Source of the DNA: CATQHP01 sp965205595
Lineage (GTDB): Bacteria > Acidobacteriota > Terriglobia > Bryobacterales > UBA6623
Reading direction: 5' to 3'
DNA: 64,000 bases
NCBI GenBank assembly: GCA_965205595.1
Contig: CBDBHI010000020.1
Coordinates: 62,001 to 126,000 of the forward strand
The first letter of the stretch is position 1; each line of letters starts with the position of its first letter. Below, one piece after another: positions 16,353-25,181 of the stretch. The notes beneath the pieces are model-generated. The model had not been told where the DNA came from. It saw nothing but the letters and a program-made list of their open reading frames with translations, and did not search any database. A program made the position numbers and the translations under genes.

Positions 16353-18302
16353 CTACTGGACGCTGACCGGGATCGGGTCTGGCCGCCTATCGACGACACC
16401 GTCGTAAGCTTCAGCGATCGAAATGTTGTTCGCAGTCAACGTATGCCCCGTAGCGCGGTCGAGGTTGATGCGGGCGCTGATGTATACGTTCTGCGTGATG
16501 ATCACAGTCGTGCGAGCATTTGCAAGATCGCGCTGTGCTTGCACTACTTGGAAAATTGTCGACGCGCCAAGATTGAACTTCTTTTGTTCCGCCTCAAGTG
16601 TCTTCTGCTGGAGCTCTTGAGCCTTCATCGCCGCTTTGAAGCGGGCGCGCGCCTGCTGGACCTGGATCACCGCGGATTGAACCTCACTGCGGACACCGTT
16701 CGTTGCCTGCACCAGACGAATTTCTTGTTGGCGTTTCTCCAAGAGGGAGGCGGTCAAGTCAGCACGCGCTTGGCGGTTTTTCAGAGGTATATTGACCTGG
16801 AGCCGGACCTGGTAATCTGGGAAATTGCGCCGGAACAACTGCCCGAGCGTGTTGTCGAGTCCACCGAGAAAGAACGGCGAAACCACATTTTGCTGGCCAG
16901 GGCTCGCAACAAAGTTATCGTTGAGCTGGCCCGCTAGCGCGTTGTTCGTTATATCGAATGTGAGATCCGCGCTCGGCAACATTCCATTGCGAACGCCGAC
17001 CAAGCCCAGCTCAGTGTTGTTCATGCGGATCCGGTTCTGAACCATCTCGGCACGCGCGGACACCGCCGTCTCCATCAGAATCTCGAGTGGCATAATCGTT
17101 TCCTGGTCGGGAATGTCGATATCATCAGTCGGGACAATCTCCGCGTACATCAGCGTCGGGCTCGCCATGCCATTTACGCTGAGTGCATCCTTGATCAGAG
17201 TTTCTTGTAGTTTGACTTCTGTTTCGGCGGCCGTCAGGTCAGCTTCGCGAGCAGCGACTTCCGCCTCGGCGCGCACGATCTCGATAGGCGCTAACGTGCC
17301 GATTTCGACACGACGCTTGTTGTCGCTGTAAAGCTTTTGCGCGAGCTGGAGATTTTCACGTTGGCTATCGAGCTGGGCTCGCAACGTCACCAGTCCCCAA
17401 TAGAGCGCCTCGACGCGGATGACGACCACTTCAACCTGCAATTTGAACTGAAGATCAGAGATCTCTCGGTTGTTCTTCGCGACCTTGATATTGCGAGTGT
17501 TCACCGCCACGCCAAAGCCATTCAGCAAAGGTTGGGTGACCCGCAACGTGAGGGCGCTGATGAGAGATGGGTTGAAGTTCGTCCTGAGACTGTTGGTGTC
17601 GCTGCGTGTATTGGCCCAGATCAGTGCCGCCGTCGTGCCTGTCTTGAACCCTTGCCGAACACCAACCTGAGAGTTGCTGATCTCACGGATCAGAGTATTC
17701 GTTCCTGTGACGAAGTTACTTGTTTGCGGGTTTGAGAAATGGCCCCAGTCGATGTTGCCGAACATCGACGGGTCGAGGTTGACCGATTGAGTTCCAAAGA
17801 ACGTACTTGCGTCGCCAACGCCTCCAGCTCCCCCGCCGCCACCGCCACCACCGCCGCCGCCCGCACGCTGTGTAATGCCGGTCGCCTGACCACCCTGGCC
17901 ACCACCACCGCCGCCGCCAACGCCCGTGGAGAGTACGCTGATCTGATTTTGAACGCCACGCAACTGTGCGCCCGAACTGGCGCGCATCACGTCGTTGCCG
18001 GCGCTCTTTGGGCCGTAGCGGGCCCATTCGAGGTCAAGGTTGTTCTCGATCGCCAACGCCAGAGCATCAGCGAGGGACAAGTAGAGTTTGGCGTCGTGAA
18101 TCAGATAGTCCAAGCGCTCGGAATTCGCCAGACTGATCTCAGGCACCTCGGGCGCCTTGAAAATGTTCACAAATGGCGGCCAGCCGGAGGCAGGCTCACT
18201 GTAGTCGACGGGCTTCTTCCGAATAGTCTGTCCTGACGCAAGCGGTTGCATCAAAAGGGCCAGAGCCAAGAAAACCGAAAATCTAGCGGACTGGCTCTTC
18301 AT
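16353..18302 (-). CDS. TolC-family outer membrane efflux protein with poly-glycine tracts
   Basis: A 649-residue protein starting at ATG 18302 with a signal peptide (MKSQSARFSVFLALALLMQPLASG). The C-terminal 450 residues show two TolC-type repeats: LSLADALALAIENN and VEALYWGLVTLRAQLDSQRENLQLAQKLYSDNKRRVEIGTLAPIEIVRAE, then a second set ending in VVQAQRDLANARTTVIITQNVYISARINLDRATG. Two long glycine runs near residues 128-160 form an unusual flexible insertion before the barrel repeats. It should form a trimeric outer-membrane duct, but no inner-membrane pump or adaptor is adjacent. An upstream TTG-type start is possible but would precede the signal peptide. Confidence 0.88.
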   Translation of the reverse strand: MKSQSARFSVFLALALLMQPLASGQTIRKKPVDYSEPASGWPPFVNIFKAPEVPEISLANSERLDYLIHDAKLYLSLADALALAIENNLDLEWARYGPKSAGNDVMRASSGAQLRGVQNQISVLSTGVGGGGGGGQGGQATGITQRAGGGGGGGGGGGAGGVGDASTFFGTQSVNLDPSMFGNIDWGHFSNPQTSNFVTGTNTLIREISNSQVGVRQGFKTGTTAALIWANTRSDTNSLRTNFNPSLISALTLRVTQPLLNGFGVAVNTRNIKVAKNNREISDLQFKLQVEVVVIRVEALYWGLVTLRAQLDSQRENLQLAQKLYSDNKRRVEIGTLAPIEIVRAEAEVAAREADLTAAETEVKLQETLIKDALSVNGMASPTLMYAEIVPTDDIDIPDQETIMPLEILMETAVSARAEMVQNRIRMNNTELGLVGVRNGMLPSADLTFDITNNALAGQLNDNFVASPGQQNVVSPFFLGGLDNTLGQLFRRNFPDYQVRLQVNIPLKNRQARADLTASLLEKRQQEIRLVQATNGVRSEVQSAVIQVQQARARFKAAMKAQELQQKTLEAEQKKFNLGASTIFQVVQAQRDLANARTTVIITQNVYISARINLDRATGHTLTANNISIAEAYDGVVDRRPDPIPVSVQ

Positions 18303-18457
18303 GAATTGTTGATTGCTCGCACCACCGCCCACAGATCGCCCGGGACGTCAAAATGACATGGCGTGCGGCCCCGGAAGGTGGTTACCCAGGCTCTCGCCCG
18401 AGTAGCCGGCCCTTGAGCTCCCTGATTCCGCGCTACGCTGGCCTCATTACGTCTCGA

Positions 18458-19216
18458 ATGAGGACCTTAAGAATCACTGTCGCATACGACGGTACCGATT
18501 TCAGCGGATGGCAGGTTCAGCCCGCTCAGCCCACCATACAGGGCACGATCGAACAGGCGTTGAGGGAAATCGAGGGAATGCCGGTGAAGATTGAAGGCTC
18601 AGGTAGAACCGACGCCGGCGTTCACGCGCTCGGCCAGGTCGCTTCGTTCGGACTGGCGAATCCGATTCCATCTGAAAATCTGCGAAAGGCGCTGAACCGC
18701 CTAGTGCAGCCGGCGATTCGAGTGATCAGTGTTGACGAAGTTTCGTCGGACTTTCACGCCAGGCACTCGGCCGTCGCTAAAACTTACGAGTATCGAATCC
18801 AGCGCGCGGAGACTTGTCCGCCGTTCGAACATCGCTACACGTACTGGCACCCGTTTGCGCTAGATGAAGCGGCTATGACAGCCGCCGCGCCTCTTTTTGA
18901 GGGAGAGCATGATTTCCGCTCCCTAGCCTCGAATGACCGCGCGGCGCAGCAAGCTGGAGCAGTAAGATCGACCGTCCGGACAATCTTTTCTTCTCGGCTC
19001 AATCGTGACGGCGATCTACTCGTTTACCGTGTCCGAGGCTCGGGCTTTCTTTATCACATGGTTCGCAATATCGTGGGCACGCTACTTGAAGTCGGGCGAG
19101 ATAATCTCAGCGCCGCGGAGATCCCCGCGATCCTCGATGCTCGCGACCGGGCCGCCGCCGGTCCGATGGTGCCGGCAAGTGGTCTTTTTCTTGTCGACGT
19201 TGAATACGAGAGTTAG
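18458..19216 (+). CDS. truA: tRNA pseudouridine(38-40) synthase TruA
   Basis: A 252-residue protein starting MRTLRITVAYDGTDFSGWQVQP, the classical TruA N-terminus, with the catalytic aspartate in GSGRTDAGVHALGQV near residue 52 and the VRGSGFLYHMVRNIVGTLLEVG core near 190. It converts U38-U40 of tRNA anticodon stems to pseudouridine. The frame is open further upstream, but the ATG at 18458 matches the family start. It is divergent from the tolC gene and convergent with ispA. Confidence 0.95.
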   Translation: MRTLRITVAYDGTDFSGWQVQPAQPTIQGTIEQALREIEGMPVKIEGSGRTDAGVHALGQVASFGLANPIPSENLRKALNRLVQPAIRVISVDEVSSDFHARHSAVAKTYEYRIQRAETCPPFEHRYTYWHPFALDEAAMTAAAPLFEGEHDFRSLASNDRAAQQAGAVRSTVRTIFSSRLNRDGDLLVYRVRGSGFLYHMVRNIVGTLLEVGRDNLSAAEIPAILDARDRAAAGPMVPASGLFLVDVEYES

Positions 19217-19247
19217 CGACCGCAGCGTGCCTGCTTCAGGAAGCCCG

Positions 19248-20126
19248 CTACTTTGTTCGCGTAACGATGCGCTCGGCGATCTGCCGCAATGCCCAGCCTG
19301 CTGTTCCGAAGCCCTCGATCGCCAGCAGCGCCGCTGACAAGTGCTCTTGAGCCTGCCATCGAGATTCGTCGAGACCCAACAGAGCTGGGAAAGTCGCCTT
19401 CCGTTGCTCAGCGTCTTTGCCCGCCGTTTTTCCCAATTCCTCACTTGTCGACTCGACGTCGAGTAGGTCATCAACGATCTGGAATGCCAGGCCGATGTGG
19501 CGCCCATACTCGCTGAGGGCTCGATATTGATCAGCACTCGCCTGGGCATATTGCGCGCCGAGTCGAACCGACGCTCGAATCAAGGCAGCCGTCTTTGAGC
19601 GGTGGATGTAGCGCAACTGATCTAGATCTATCGCCTTCCCTTCCGCCTCGAGATCAGCGACTTGACCGCCGATCATGCCATCGACCGTCCCGGCCGCGGT
19701 TGCGAGTTCAGCGATCATCGCGGCCCGGTCTTCTGAGGGCGCCTCGAGTTCAGCAAGTATCTTGAACGCGCTCGTCAGCAAAGCATCGCCGGCCAGGATC
19801 GCCATCGCCTCGCCGTAAACCTTGTGGCAGGTCGGCTGGCCGCGTCTCAGGTCATCGTTGTCGAGGGCTGGGAGGTCATCGTGGATCAGCGAGTATGTGT
19901 GAATGCATTCGAGAGCGCAACCAGGATGTTCGGCGCCTGAGTCCTTTCCGAGCGCTCCGGCCGCTGCAATTGCCAAAACCGGCCGGATGCGCTTGCCGCC
20001 CGCGAACACGCTGTGCCGCATGGCCGTGTGAACTGTCGTTGGACGAGCCTCCACCGGCGGTAGCAGCCGATCGAGCGCCGCATCCACCCGCGCGCGGCGG
20101 GTCGCGAGATATTCGTCGAAAGTCAC
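19248..20126 (-). CDS. ispA: Farnesyl/geranyl diphosphate synthase
   Basis: A 292-residue class I polyprenyl synthetase. The first aspartate-rich motif is HDDLPALDNDDLRRG near residue 88 and the second is QIVDDLLDVE near 217; GGKRIRPVLAIA near 43 binds the pyrophosphate. The two residues between the aspartate pairs of the first motif and the overall size match bacterial short-chain FPP synthases. It lies 12 bases downstream of xseB, the frequent bacterial pairing xseB-ispA of isoprenoid clusters. Confidence 0.92.
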   Translation of the reverse strand: MTFDEYLATRRARVDAALDRLLPPVEARPTTVHTAMRHSVFAGGKRIRPVLAIAAAGALGKDSGAEHPGCALECIHTYSLIHDDLPALDNDDLRRGQPTCHKVYGEAMAILAGDALLTSAFKILAELEAPSEDRAAMIAELATAAGTVDGMIGGQVADLEAEGKAIDLDQLRYIHRSKTAALIRASVRLGAQYAQASADQYRALSEYGRHIGLAFQIVDDLLDVESTSEELGKTAGKDAEQRKATFPALLGLDESRWQAQEHLSAALLAIEGFGTAGWALRQIAERIVTRTK

Positions 20127-20138
20127 CGCTGAAGTTAT

Positions 20139-20381
20139 CTATTCGTCGTCCAACTCAAAAGGCTCGGGCTCAACTTCTCCGCCCTTGCGAAGCAAAATCT
20201 CGACCTTTGCCTCGGCATCTTGCAACTGCTTGCGACAGCCCTCACTCAGCTTCATGCCGTTCTCAAATAGTTCCAGTGACTTCTCAAGCGGTAGATCGCC
20301 GTCTTCGAGCTGACTGACGACTTTCTCAAGCTCTTTCAGGCCGTGTTCGAACGAGGGCCCTTCAGTTTTTTTCGATGCCAT
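20139..20381 (-). CDS. xseB: Exodeoxyribonuclease VII small subunit
   Basis: An 80-residue acidic protein with the XseB signature FEHGLKELEKVVSQLEDGDLPLEKSLELFENGMKLSEGC. It is the small subunit that wraps the coiled coil of XseA in exonuclease VII, a single-strand DNA nuclease. I chose the ATG at 20381 (MASKK) with an AAAGG element 10 bases upstream; an ATG at 20399 would add six residues. xseA is not in this window. It precedes ispA by 12 bases. Confidence 0.92.
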   Translation of the reverse strand: MASKKTEGPSFEHGLKELEKVVSQLEDGDLPLEKSLELFENGMKLSEGCRKQLQDAEAKVEILLRKGGEVEPEPFELDDE

Positions 20382-20411
20382 AGTTTCAGCGCCTTTCATT
20401 GTAGGCCGCCT

Positions 20412-20443
20412 CGCCCGCATTTCTCACCACCTGACGGCGAAAT
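20412..20443 (+). repeat. Intergenic repeat copy 1
   Basis: Contains CCGCATTTCTCACCACCTGA followed by CGGCGAAA, shared with copies at 21967-22000 and, inverted, at 22075-22106. All three lie outside genes, between xseB/DUF2064 and between the response regulator and recA. Just after it GCTCGC/GCGAGC (20453-20469) could form a small hairpin. Looks like a dispersed intergenic element of the REP kind. Confidence 0.55.
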
Positions 20444-20489
20444 CAACCGTTAGCTCGCAGTTCGCGAGCAGCCTACTCTGTCAGCGGCC

Positions 20490-21173
20490 CTAGAGTGCGG
20501 CAAACCAGCGTCGCAATCTATCCGAAAGGCTGGGGTCGAGCGCCAATCTGTCGAGATCGCTCGGTTCATCGACGTCGTACCATTCAGCGACTTCGGCAAC
20601 GCTCAAACCAACCGACTTGACAGCCTGAATCGTCTGGGCACGGGTCTCCTCATCCGACCAGGTGACACCGTCGAGCATACGAGGGTCAGTCGCGCGAGCA
20701 CCGATCAGATAAAACCCGCCGTCCCCTGATGGACCCAACACAACGTCGTCACTCACGAGAGCGCTGTTCGCATCGCCAATACGCTCTATCGGTAACGTCG
20801 GGCTGTCGCTGCCGATGACGATTACGCGCCGGAACCCTTCAGACAGCAGCTCTTCCAAACAGTGCCGCAGCTTTTCCCCAAGGTCCCCGCCACGCTGCAG
20901 CCGAAAGCGCCCCGGCGCGATTCGCTCCAGCTCCGAGTCGTGAATATCGCAATATAGAAAGGCCTCGGCTACCGCAACGCCGCTCAGCAGATCCCACGCG
21001 TCGAGCAGACAAAGATGGTGAAACTCCGCCGCTTCTTGTGGCGAGATCCGCGCCGTCAGCCTCGTCTTGACATACCCCGCCCGCGGAGATTTGGCAAACA
21101 ACGCTATGGCAGTTTCATGCAGAACAGGCCCGTACCTACCGATGCTACACTCAGCCGAGGATTGGGTGAGCAT
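20490..21173 (-). CDS. DUF2064 / TIGR04282-type glycosyltransferase-like protein
   Basis: The conserved part begins AIALFAKSPRAGYVKTRLT, then RRVIVIGSDSPTLP near residue 120 and VLGPSGDGGFYLIG near 150. This is the rSAM-associated/cofactor C guanylyltransferase-like fold, in which the SDSP aspartate binds metal. No ATG, GTG or TTG lies immediately before the conserved N-terminus; the nearest ATG at 21173 adds 16 residues and overlaps the start of the divergent response regulator. The start is therefore uncertain (a CTG at 21122 is possible). Nucleotidyl- or glycosyltransfer is likely, the substrate unknown. Confidence 0.75.
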   Translation of the reverse strand: MLTQSSAECSIGRYGPVLHETAIALFAKSPRAGYVKTRLTARISPQEAAEFHHLCLLDAWDLLSGVAVAEAFLYCDIHDSELERIAPGRFRLQRGGDLGEKLRHCLEELLSEGFRRVIVIGSDSPTLPIERIGDANSALVSDDVVLGPSGDGGFYLIGARATDPRMLDGVTWSDEETRAQTIQAVKSVGLSVAEVAEWYDVDEPSDLDRLALDPSLSDRLRRWFAAL

Positions 21174-21966
21174 GGCCGAAAAGGTCGCCGAAACCGATAC
21201 TCTTTCAGTACTTCTTGTCGACGACGAGAAGCTTGCCCGAGAGGAACTCTGTTTCCTGCTTGACTCATTCGACGACATCGAAGTTGTGGGGCAGGCCTCG
21301 AACGGGCCGGAAGCGCTGAAACAAATCGACGCGCTTGACCCGGACATCGTCTTCATGGACGTCCAAATGCCGGGCCTCAACGGGCTCGAAGTTGTCAGTC
21401 AACTCGTGGAACGCGGCGGCACACTTCCGTACATCATTTTTGCCACAGCTTACGACCAGTACGCGGTGCAGGCGTTTGAAGTTAATGCCTCGGACTACTT
21501 GCTTAAGCCCATTGAGAAGCCGCGCCTCGAGAAATCGATTGAGCGCGCCCGCGCACGGATCGAAACGCCCACTGAAGAAGTCGGACGAATGGAGCAACTG
21601 CTCTCTCACCTGCGCGATCAGGTCACGCCGCCGTCGAAGATTTTAATTAAGTCGAATAGCCGTATGCTGCTCGTCGACGCCGCTGACGTGATTTTCGCCA
21701 CCGTGAAAGACGGCGCGATTCGAGTTGCCGCTACCCGGGCGGACGGCGAGAGTAACTACAAGACACTCGACGAGTTGCAGTCGAATCTCGGCGAACGCTC
21801 GTTTTGGAGAGCGCACCGCTCTTACCTCGTCAACATCGATCGCATCAAAGAAGTGATTCCTTGGTTCAAGTCGACGTACCAGTTGCGAATGAGCGACCCC
21901 GACCAAACAGAAATCCCGGTGAGTCGCGGCCAAACGAAGCGTCTTAAGGAATTGTTTGGGCTGTAG
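21172..21966 (+). CDS. LytTR-family response regulator
   Basis: A 264-residue protein. The receiver domain (residues 10-125) has LLVDDEKLAREEL acidic residues, the phospho-acceptor in DIVFMDVQMPG near residue 63, FATAYDQYAVQAF and the KP of YLLKPIEKP near 114. The C-terminal LytTR DNA-binding domain runs from ILIKSNSRMLLVDAADV through FWRAHRSYLVNIDRIKEV and ends GQTKRLKELF. It should bind promoters on phosphorylation. No histidine kinase is nearby, so it is an orphan. Its start codon overlaps the divergent DUF2064 start region; GAGG lies 11 bases upstream. Confidence 0.9.
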   Translation: MAEKVAETDTLSVLLVDDEKLAREELCFLLDSFDDIEVVGQASNGPEALKQIDALDPDIVFMDVQMPGLNGLEVVSQLVERGGTLPYIIFATAYDQYAVQAFEVNASDYLLKPIEKPRLEKSIERARARIETPTEEVGRMEQLLSHLRDQVTPPSKILIKSNSRMLLVDAADVIFATVKDGAIRVAATRADGESNYKTLDELQSNLGERSFWRAHRSYLVNIDRIKEVIPWFKSTYQLRMSDPDQTEIPVSRGQTKRLKELFGL

Positions 21967-22106
21967 CTAGCCGGCATTTCTAGCCATCTGACGGCGAAAG
22001 CGGGCGATAGGTGCGGCACTCCTCCGCGCGCTGACCGTCGTCCGCCTCGTACTAACGCACCTCTCAGGCACTATTGCTCGCCGAGTGGTGAGAAATGCGG
22101 GCTAGT
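21967..22106. repeat. Inverted pair of the intergenic repeat between the LytTR regulator and recA
   Basis: The plus-strand unit at 21967-22000 (CTAGCCGGCATTTCTAGCCA and CTGACGGCGAAAG) and its near-complement at 22075-22106 (AGTGGTGAGAAATGCGGGCTAG) face each other across about 75 bases. An RNA from this interval could fold into a long stem at the convergent ends of the two genes, so it may act as a two-way terminator. It shares its core with the repeat at 20412. Confidence 0.55.
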
Positions 22107-23142
22107 CGCCGGCGGCGGCTTCGACCTCGATCGGCCCGGTTGACGCAGTAGCCGGTAACCCCAGCTCGGCTCGCAACGCTGTTTCCAGCTTTTCGAGTAC
22201 GTCCGGGTGTTCCTTGAGAAAATTCTTCGTGTTCTCGCGACCCTGCCCGATTCGCTCGCCATCATAGGAGTACCAAGCGCCGCTCTTTTGCACGAGCTTG
22301 TTCGCAACTCCTAAATCGAGCAAATCACCTTCGAGCGAAATCCCCAGACCGTACATTATGTCGAACTCAGCCTGCTTAAACGGCGGAGCCACTTTGTTCT
22401 TCACGATCTTCACGCGGGTGCGATTGCCCGTAACCACGTCACCGTCTTTAATAGCGGCGATGCGGCGGATGTCCACGCGCAACGACGAGTAAAATTTTAA
22501 TGCTCGTCCGCCGGTTGTTGTTTCCGGGCTACCGAACATCACACCGATTTTTTCACGTATCTGGTTGATAAACACGATGCAGGTATTCGACTTCGAGACA
22601 TTACCAGTAAGCTTACGCAATGCCTGTGACATCAATCGTGCCTGCAACCCAACATGGCTGTCGCCCATTTCGCCTTCAAGCTCCGCGCGGGGGACGAGCG
22701 CCGCTACGGAATCAATCACCATGATGTCGACCGCGGCGGAGCGCACTAACACGTCGACGATCTGCAAGGCCTGCTCGCCGCTATCGGGCTGAGAGACGAG
22801 TAAGTTGTCGACATCGACGCCAAGATTGGCTGCGTAGACTGGGTCCATCGCATGCTCAGCATCGATGAACGCCGCCATGCCGCCCATCTTTTGGGCCTCG
22901 GCAACCACCTGCAATGCAAGTGTCGTCTTGCCGGACGACTCCGGGCCGAAAATCTCAATCACTCGACCGCGCGGAAATCCGCCGACTCCAATCGCCAAAT
23001 CGATCGAGATCGAGCCGGTCGGAATGACCTCTAGGCCGATGCCGGCATCGCGCTCTCCCATTCGCAAGATGGCGCCTTTGCCGTGGTCTTTTTCTATCTG
23101 GCCCAGGGCGGCCTCAAGGTTCTTTGCGCGGTCGTTAATCAT
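22102..23142 (-). CDS. recA: Recombinase RecA
   Basis: A 346-residue RecA with Walker A GPESSGKTT near residue 67, the DNA-binding loop L1 ELEGEMGDSHVGLQARLMSQALRK, Walker B MVIDSVAALVPRAE near 140 and loop 2 FINQIREKIGVMFGSPETTTGGRALKFYSS. It catalyses homologous pairing and activates LexA-type repressors. The start ATG has GAGGAG about 8 bases upstream. No LexA box of a known type is recognisable in the 100 bases upstream. The gene is intact, so homologous recombination between IS copies in this genome is expected to work. Confidence 0.97.
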   Translation of the reverse strand: MINDRAKNLEAALGQIEKDHGKGAILRMGERDAGIGLEVIPTGSISIDLAIGVGGFPRGRVIEIFGPESSGKTTLALQVVAEAQKMGGMAAFIDAEHAMDPVYAANLGVDVDNLLVSQPDSGEQALQIVDVLVRSAAVDIMVIDSVAALVPRAELEGEMGDSHVGLQARLMSQALRKLTGNVSKSNTCIVFINQIREKIGVMFGSPETTTGGRALKFYSSLRVDIRRIAAIKDGDVVTGNRTRVKIVKNKVAPPFKQAEFDIMYGLGISLEGDLLDLGVANKLVQKSGAWYSYDGERIGQGRENTKNFLKEHPDVLEKLETALRAELGLPATASTGPIEVEAAAGD

Positions 23143-23245
23143 GTCTCATCTCCTCGAATTCAGATTCTAGCACAGGGGCGAAGAAAAAACGAACAGGAGA
23201 TTAGACAATCTCGGTGGCTCCCCGGACAGCGGCGGGTGCAGCGGT

Positions 23246-24196
23246 CTAGTTAATTTCGTCTGGCAGCGGCGCGTAGTACCCTCGGCGAACACGGACTATC
23301 GAGTTCTTGACCTGAGGTTTGATACGCAGTTTGTGAAACGTGCCATCGTTTACGAACTCGCTTGGAGAGTACAGGATAAAGTACTGGTGGCGCAACTCAT
23401 TGGCAATATTTGCGAAAGATTGCTCTAAATCGCGGGCTTGAAACGGGTGAAACGAAATTCCACCGGTCTCGCGAGCAAATCGGCGCAACGTGCCGTCGCC
23501 GGTCTCCGCCTTTCCACTGCGGTTCGTCGAAATGGTATAGACGACCGACTCCGCCTTGTGCGCCATTTCGAGCGCGTCTTCACGTGTGACCGTGCTGTGG
23601 TTGTCTTCACCGTCGCCGATCACGATTAGCGCGCGCCGGAACTGCTCCTTGGGCTGATCTTCCGGCAGCTTGTCGCGGCAAGCGTAGTAGATGGCGTCAT
23701 AGAGCGCCGTGCCCCCGCCTGCCCGCAAGCTGCGCACACCCTCGGCTAGCGTGTCGAGATCATTCGTGTAGTCGACTATGAGTTCAGCCTGGGTGTCAAA
23801 GCTGACCAAAAAAGCGCGGTCGGCTTCTTCGCCAAGAACTCCGCGCAAAAACTCGATTGCGGCTTCTTGTTCAAACTTGATGCGTCCGCGAATCGAGTTG
23901 CTCGTGTCCAGCACGATGCCGATACGAAGCGGCAGATCGCTTTCACGGGCGAACTCGCGGATTTCCTGCTGCCTGCCGTTGTCAAAAACCTCGAAATCTT
24001 CGCGGTTAAGGTCTGTGATGAAGCGGTTCTTCTTGTCGGTAACGGTGAAGAGTAGCGGTACGCGCGCGACGTTTACCTTGATAACGTCAGCGTCGGTGTA
24101 AATCGGAGTCAGCTCGGGCTTACTGGCCTGCTGCGCCCACAACGACGCGCCAAGCAGCGCTACCACAAACCCAACCGGAAACAACACCCGTTTCAT
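23246..24196 (-). CDS. Secreted VWA-domain protein (acidobacterial VWFA-related type)
   Basis: A 316-residue protein with a signal peptide (MKRVLFPVGFVVALLGASLWA), then VNVARVPLLFTVTDKKNRFITDLNREDFEVFDNGR, the N-terminal module found before VWA domains in acidobacterial VWFA-related proteins. The VWA domain follows, with the MIDAS motif VLDTSNS near 108, GGTALYDAIYYA near 175 and IVIGDGEDNHS near 210. It probably binds a protein ligand through a metal ion in the periplasm or at the surface. The partner is unknown. The family supports the taxonomic guess. Confidence 0.88.
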   Translation of the reverse strand: MKRVLFPVGFVVALLGASLWAQQASKPELTPIYTDADVIKVNVARVPLLFTVTDKKNRFITDLNREDFEVFDNGRQQEIREFARESDLPLRIGIVLDTSNSIRGRIKFEQEAAIEFLRGVLGEEADRAFLVSFDTQAELIVDYTNDLDTLAEGVRSLRAGGGTALYDAIYYACRDKLPEDQPKEQFRRALIVIGDGEDNHSTVTREDALEMAHKAESVVYTISTNRSGKAETGDGTLRRFARETGGISFHPFQARDLEQSFANIANELRHQYFILYSPSEFVNDGTFHKLRIKPQVKNSIVRVRRGYYAPLPDEIN

Positions 24197-24203
24197 GCCC
24201 TGA

Positions 24204-25181
24204 TTATAGCTGCAGGGCCTCTAGCAGACGTTCATACTCAATTGGCAATGGTGCTTCAAACGACACTGCCTCCCCGCTCGTTGGGTGTTCAAATGCAATT
24301 AGCCTGGCGTGGAGGAAGAAGCGTTCCAGTGGCGGCGCGCCCTCGATTGCTTTGCGCGCTCCGTACAAGTGGTCGCCGACTACGGGGTGTCCGGCTGCCG
24401 ACAGATGGACTCGAATCTGATGCGTGCGCCCGGTGAGGATGCTAACTTCCAGCAGTGAGTACGACCCATTTCCGCGTAGCAGCCGAACGTCGCTGACAGC
24501 TTCTCTGCCGTTCAAGGCAATTGCCATTTTTACCCGATTGCGTCTGTCGCGGCGGATCGGCATTTCGAAACGCACCCACCAATGGCCGTCGGACATAATC
24601 GGGCGCCCATGGCGCAACACTTTCGGATCAGTGTTCGGGTCTGCCGAAACATCGCCGTGAACGATGGCCCAATATGTCTTGTGAATCTCTCTCGCTAAGA
24701 ACTGCACTTGTAAGCGGCGGTGCGCGCGATCATGCTTGGCGACCACCAGTACGCCACTTGTCAGACGGTCGAGGCGATGGACGATGCCGGGACGAAGTTC
24801 CCCCGAGACCTGCGACAGGCTCTCAAAATGGTGCAACAGCGCGTTGACCAGCGTTCCTGAAGCTGCTCCTGCCCCCGAATGCACCGTCATCCCGGCGGGT
24901 TTATTGATCACCGCGATGTCGTCGTCTTCGTAGAGAATGTCGAGCGCAATGTCTTCTGCCTCGGCACGAAGCGGTTTTAGCGGTGCAGGGTCGACATCGA
25001 CGGTCTCGCCACCGTGCAATTTAGTCGAACCCCGCGGCTGAGCTTCGCCGTCGACGAGGACGCGGCCATCGCGAATCCATTCTTGAATCCGCGCTCTGCT
25101 CACTTCAGGCAAACGGGCGCGGACAGCACGGTCTAAACGTGTACCAGCGTCGTCTTCCGTGGCTTCGAAGCACACCTGCAT
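24204..25181 (-). CDS. rluD: RluD-type 23S rRNA pseudouridine synthase
   Basis: A 325-residue protein with an N-terminal S4 RNA-binding domain (RLDRAVRARLPEVSRARIQEWIRDGRVLVDG), then the pseudouridine synthase domain with NKPAGMTVHSG near 95, the catalytic aspartate in VHRLDRLTSGVLVVAK near 137 and TGRTHQIRVHLSAAGHPVVGDHLYG near 255. Members modify U1911/1915/1917 of 23S rRNA (RluD) or related sites; RluC/RluA specificity cannot be excluded. The gene follows the VWA gene in the leftward direction with 7 bases between them. Confidence 0.9.
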   Translation of the reverse strand: MQVCFEATEDDAGTRLDRAVRARLPEVSRARIQEWIRDGRVLVDGEAQPRGSTKLHGGETVDVDPAPLKPLRAEAEDIALDILYEDDDIAVINKPAGMTVHSGAGAASGTLVNALLHHFESLSQVSGELRPGIVHRLDRLTSGVLVVAKHDRAHRRLQVQFLAREIHKTYWAIVHGDVSADPNTDPKVLRHGRPIMSDGHWWVRFEMPIRRDRRNRVKMAIALNGREAVSDVRLLRGNGSYSLLEVSILTGRTHQIRVHLSAAGHPVVGDHLYGARKAIEGAPPLERFFLHARLIAFEHPTSGEAVSFEAPLPIEYERLLEALQL

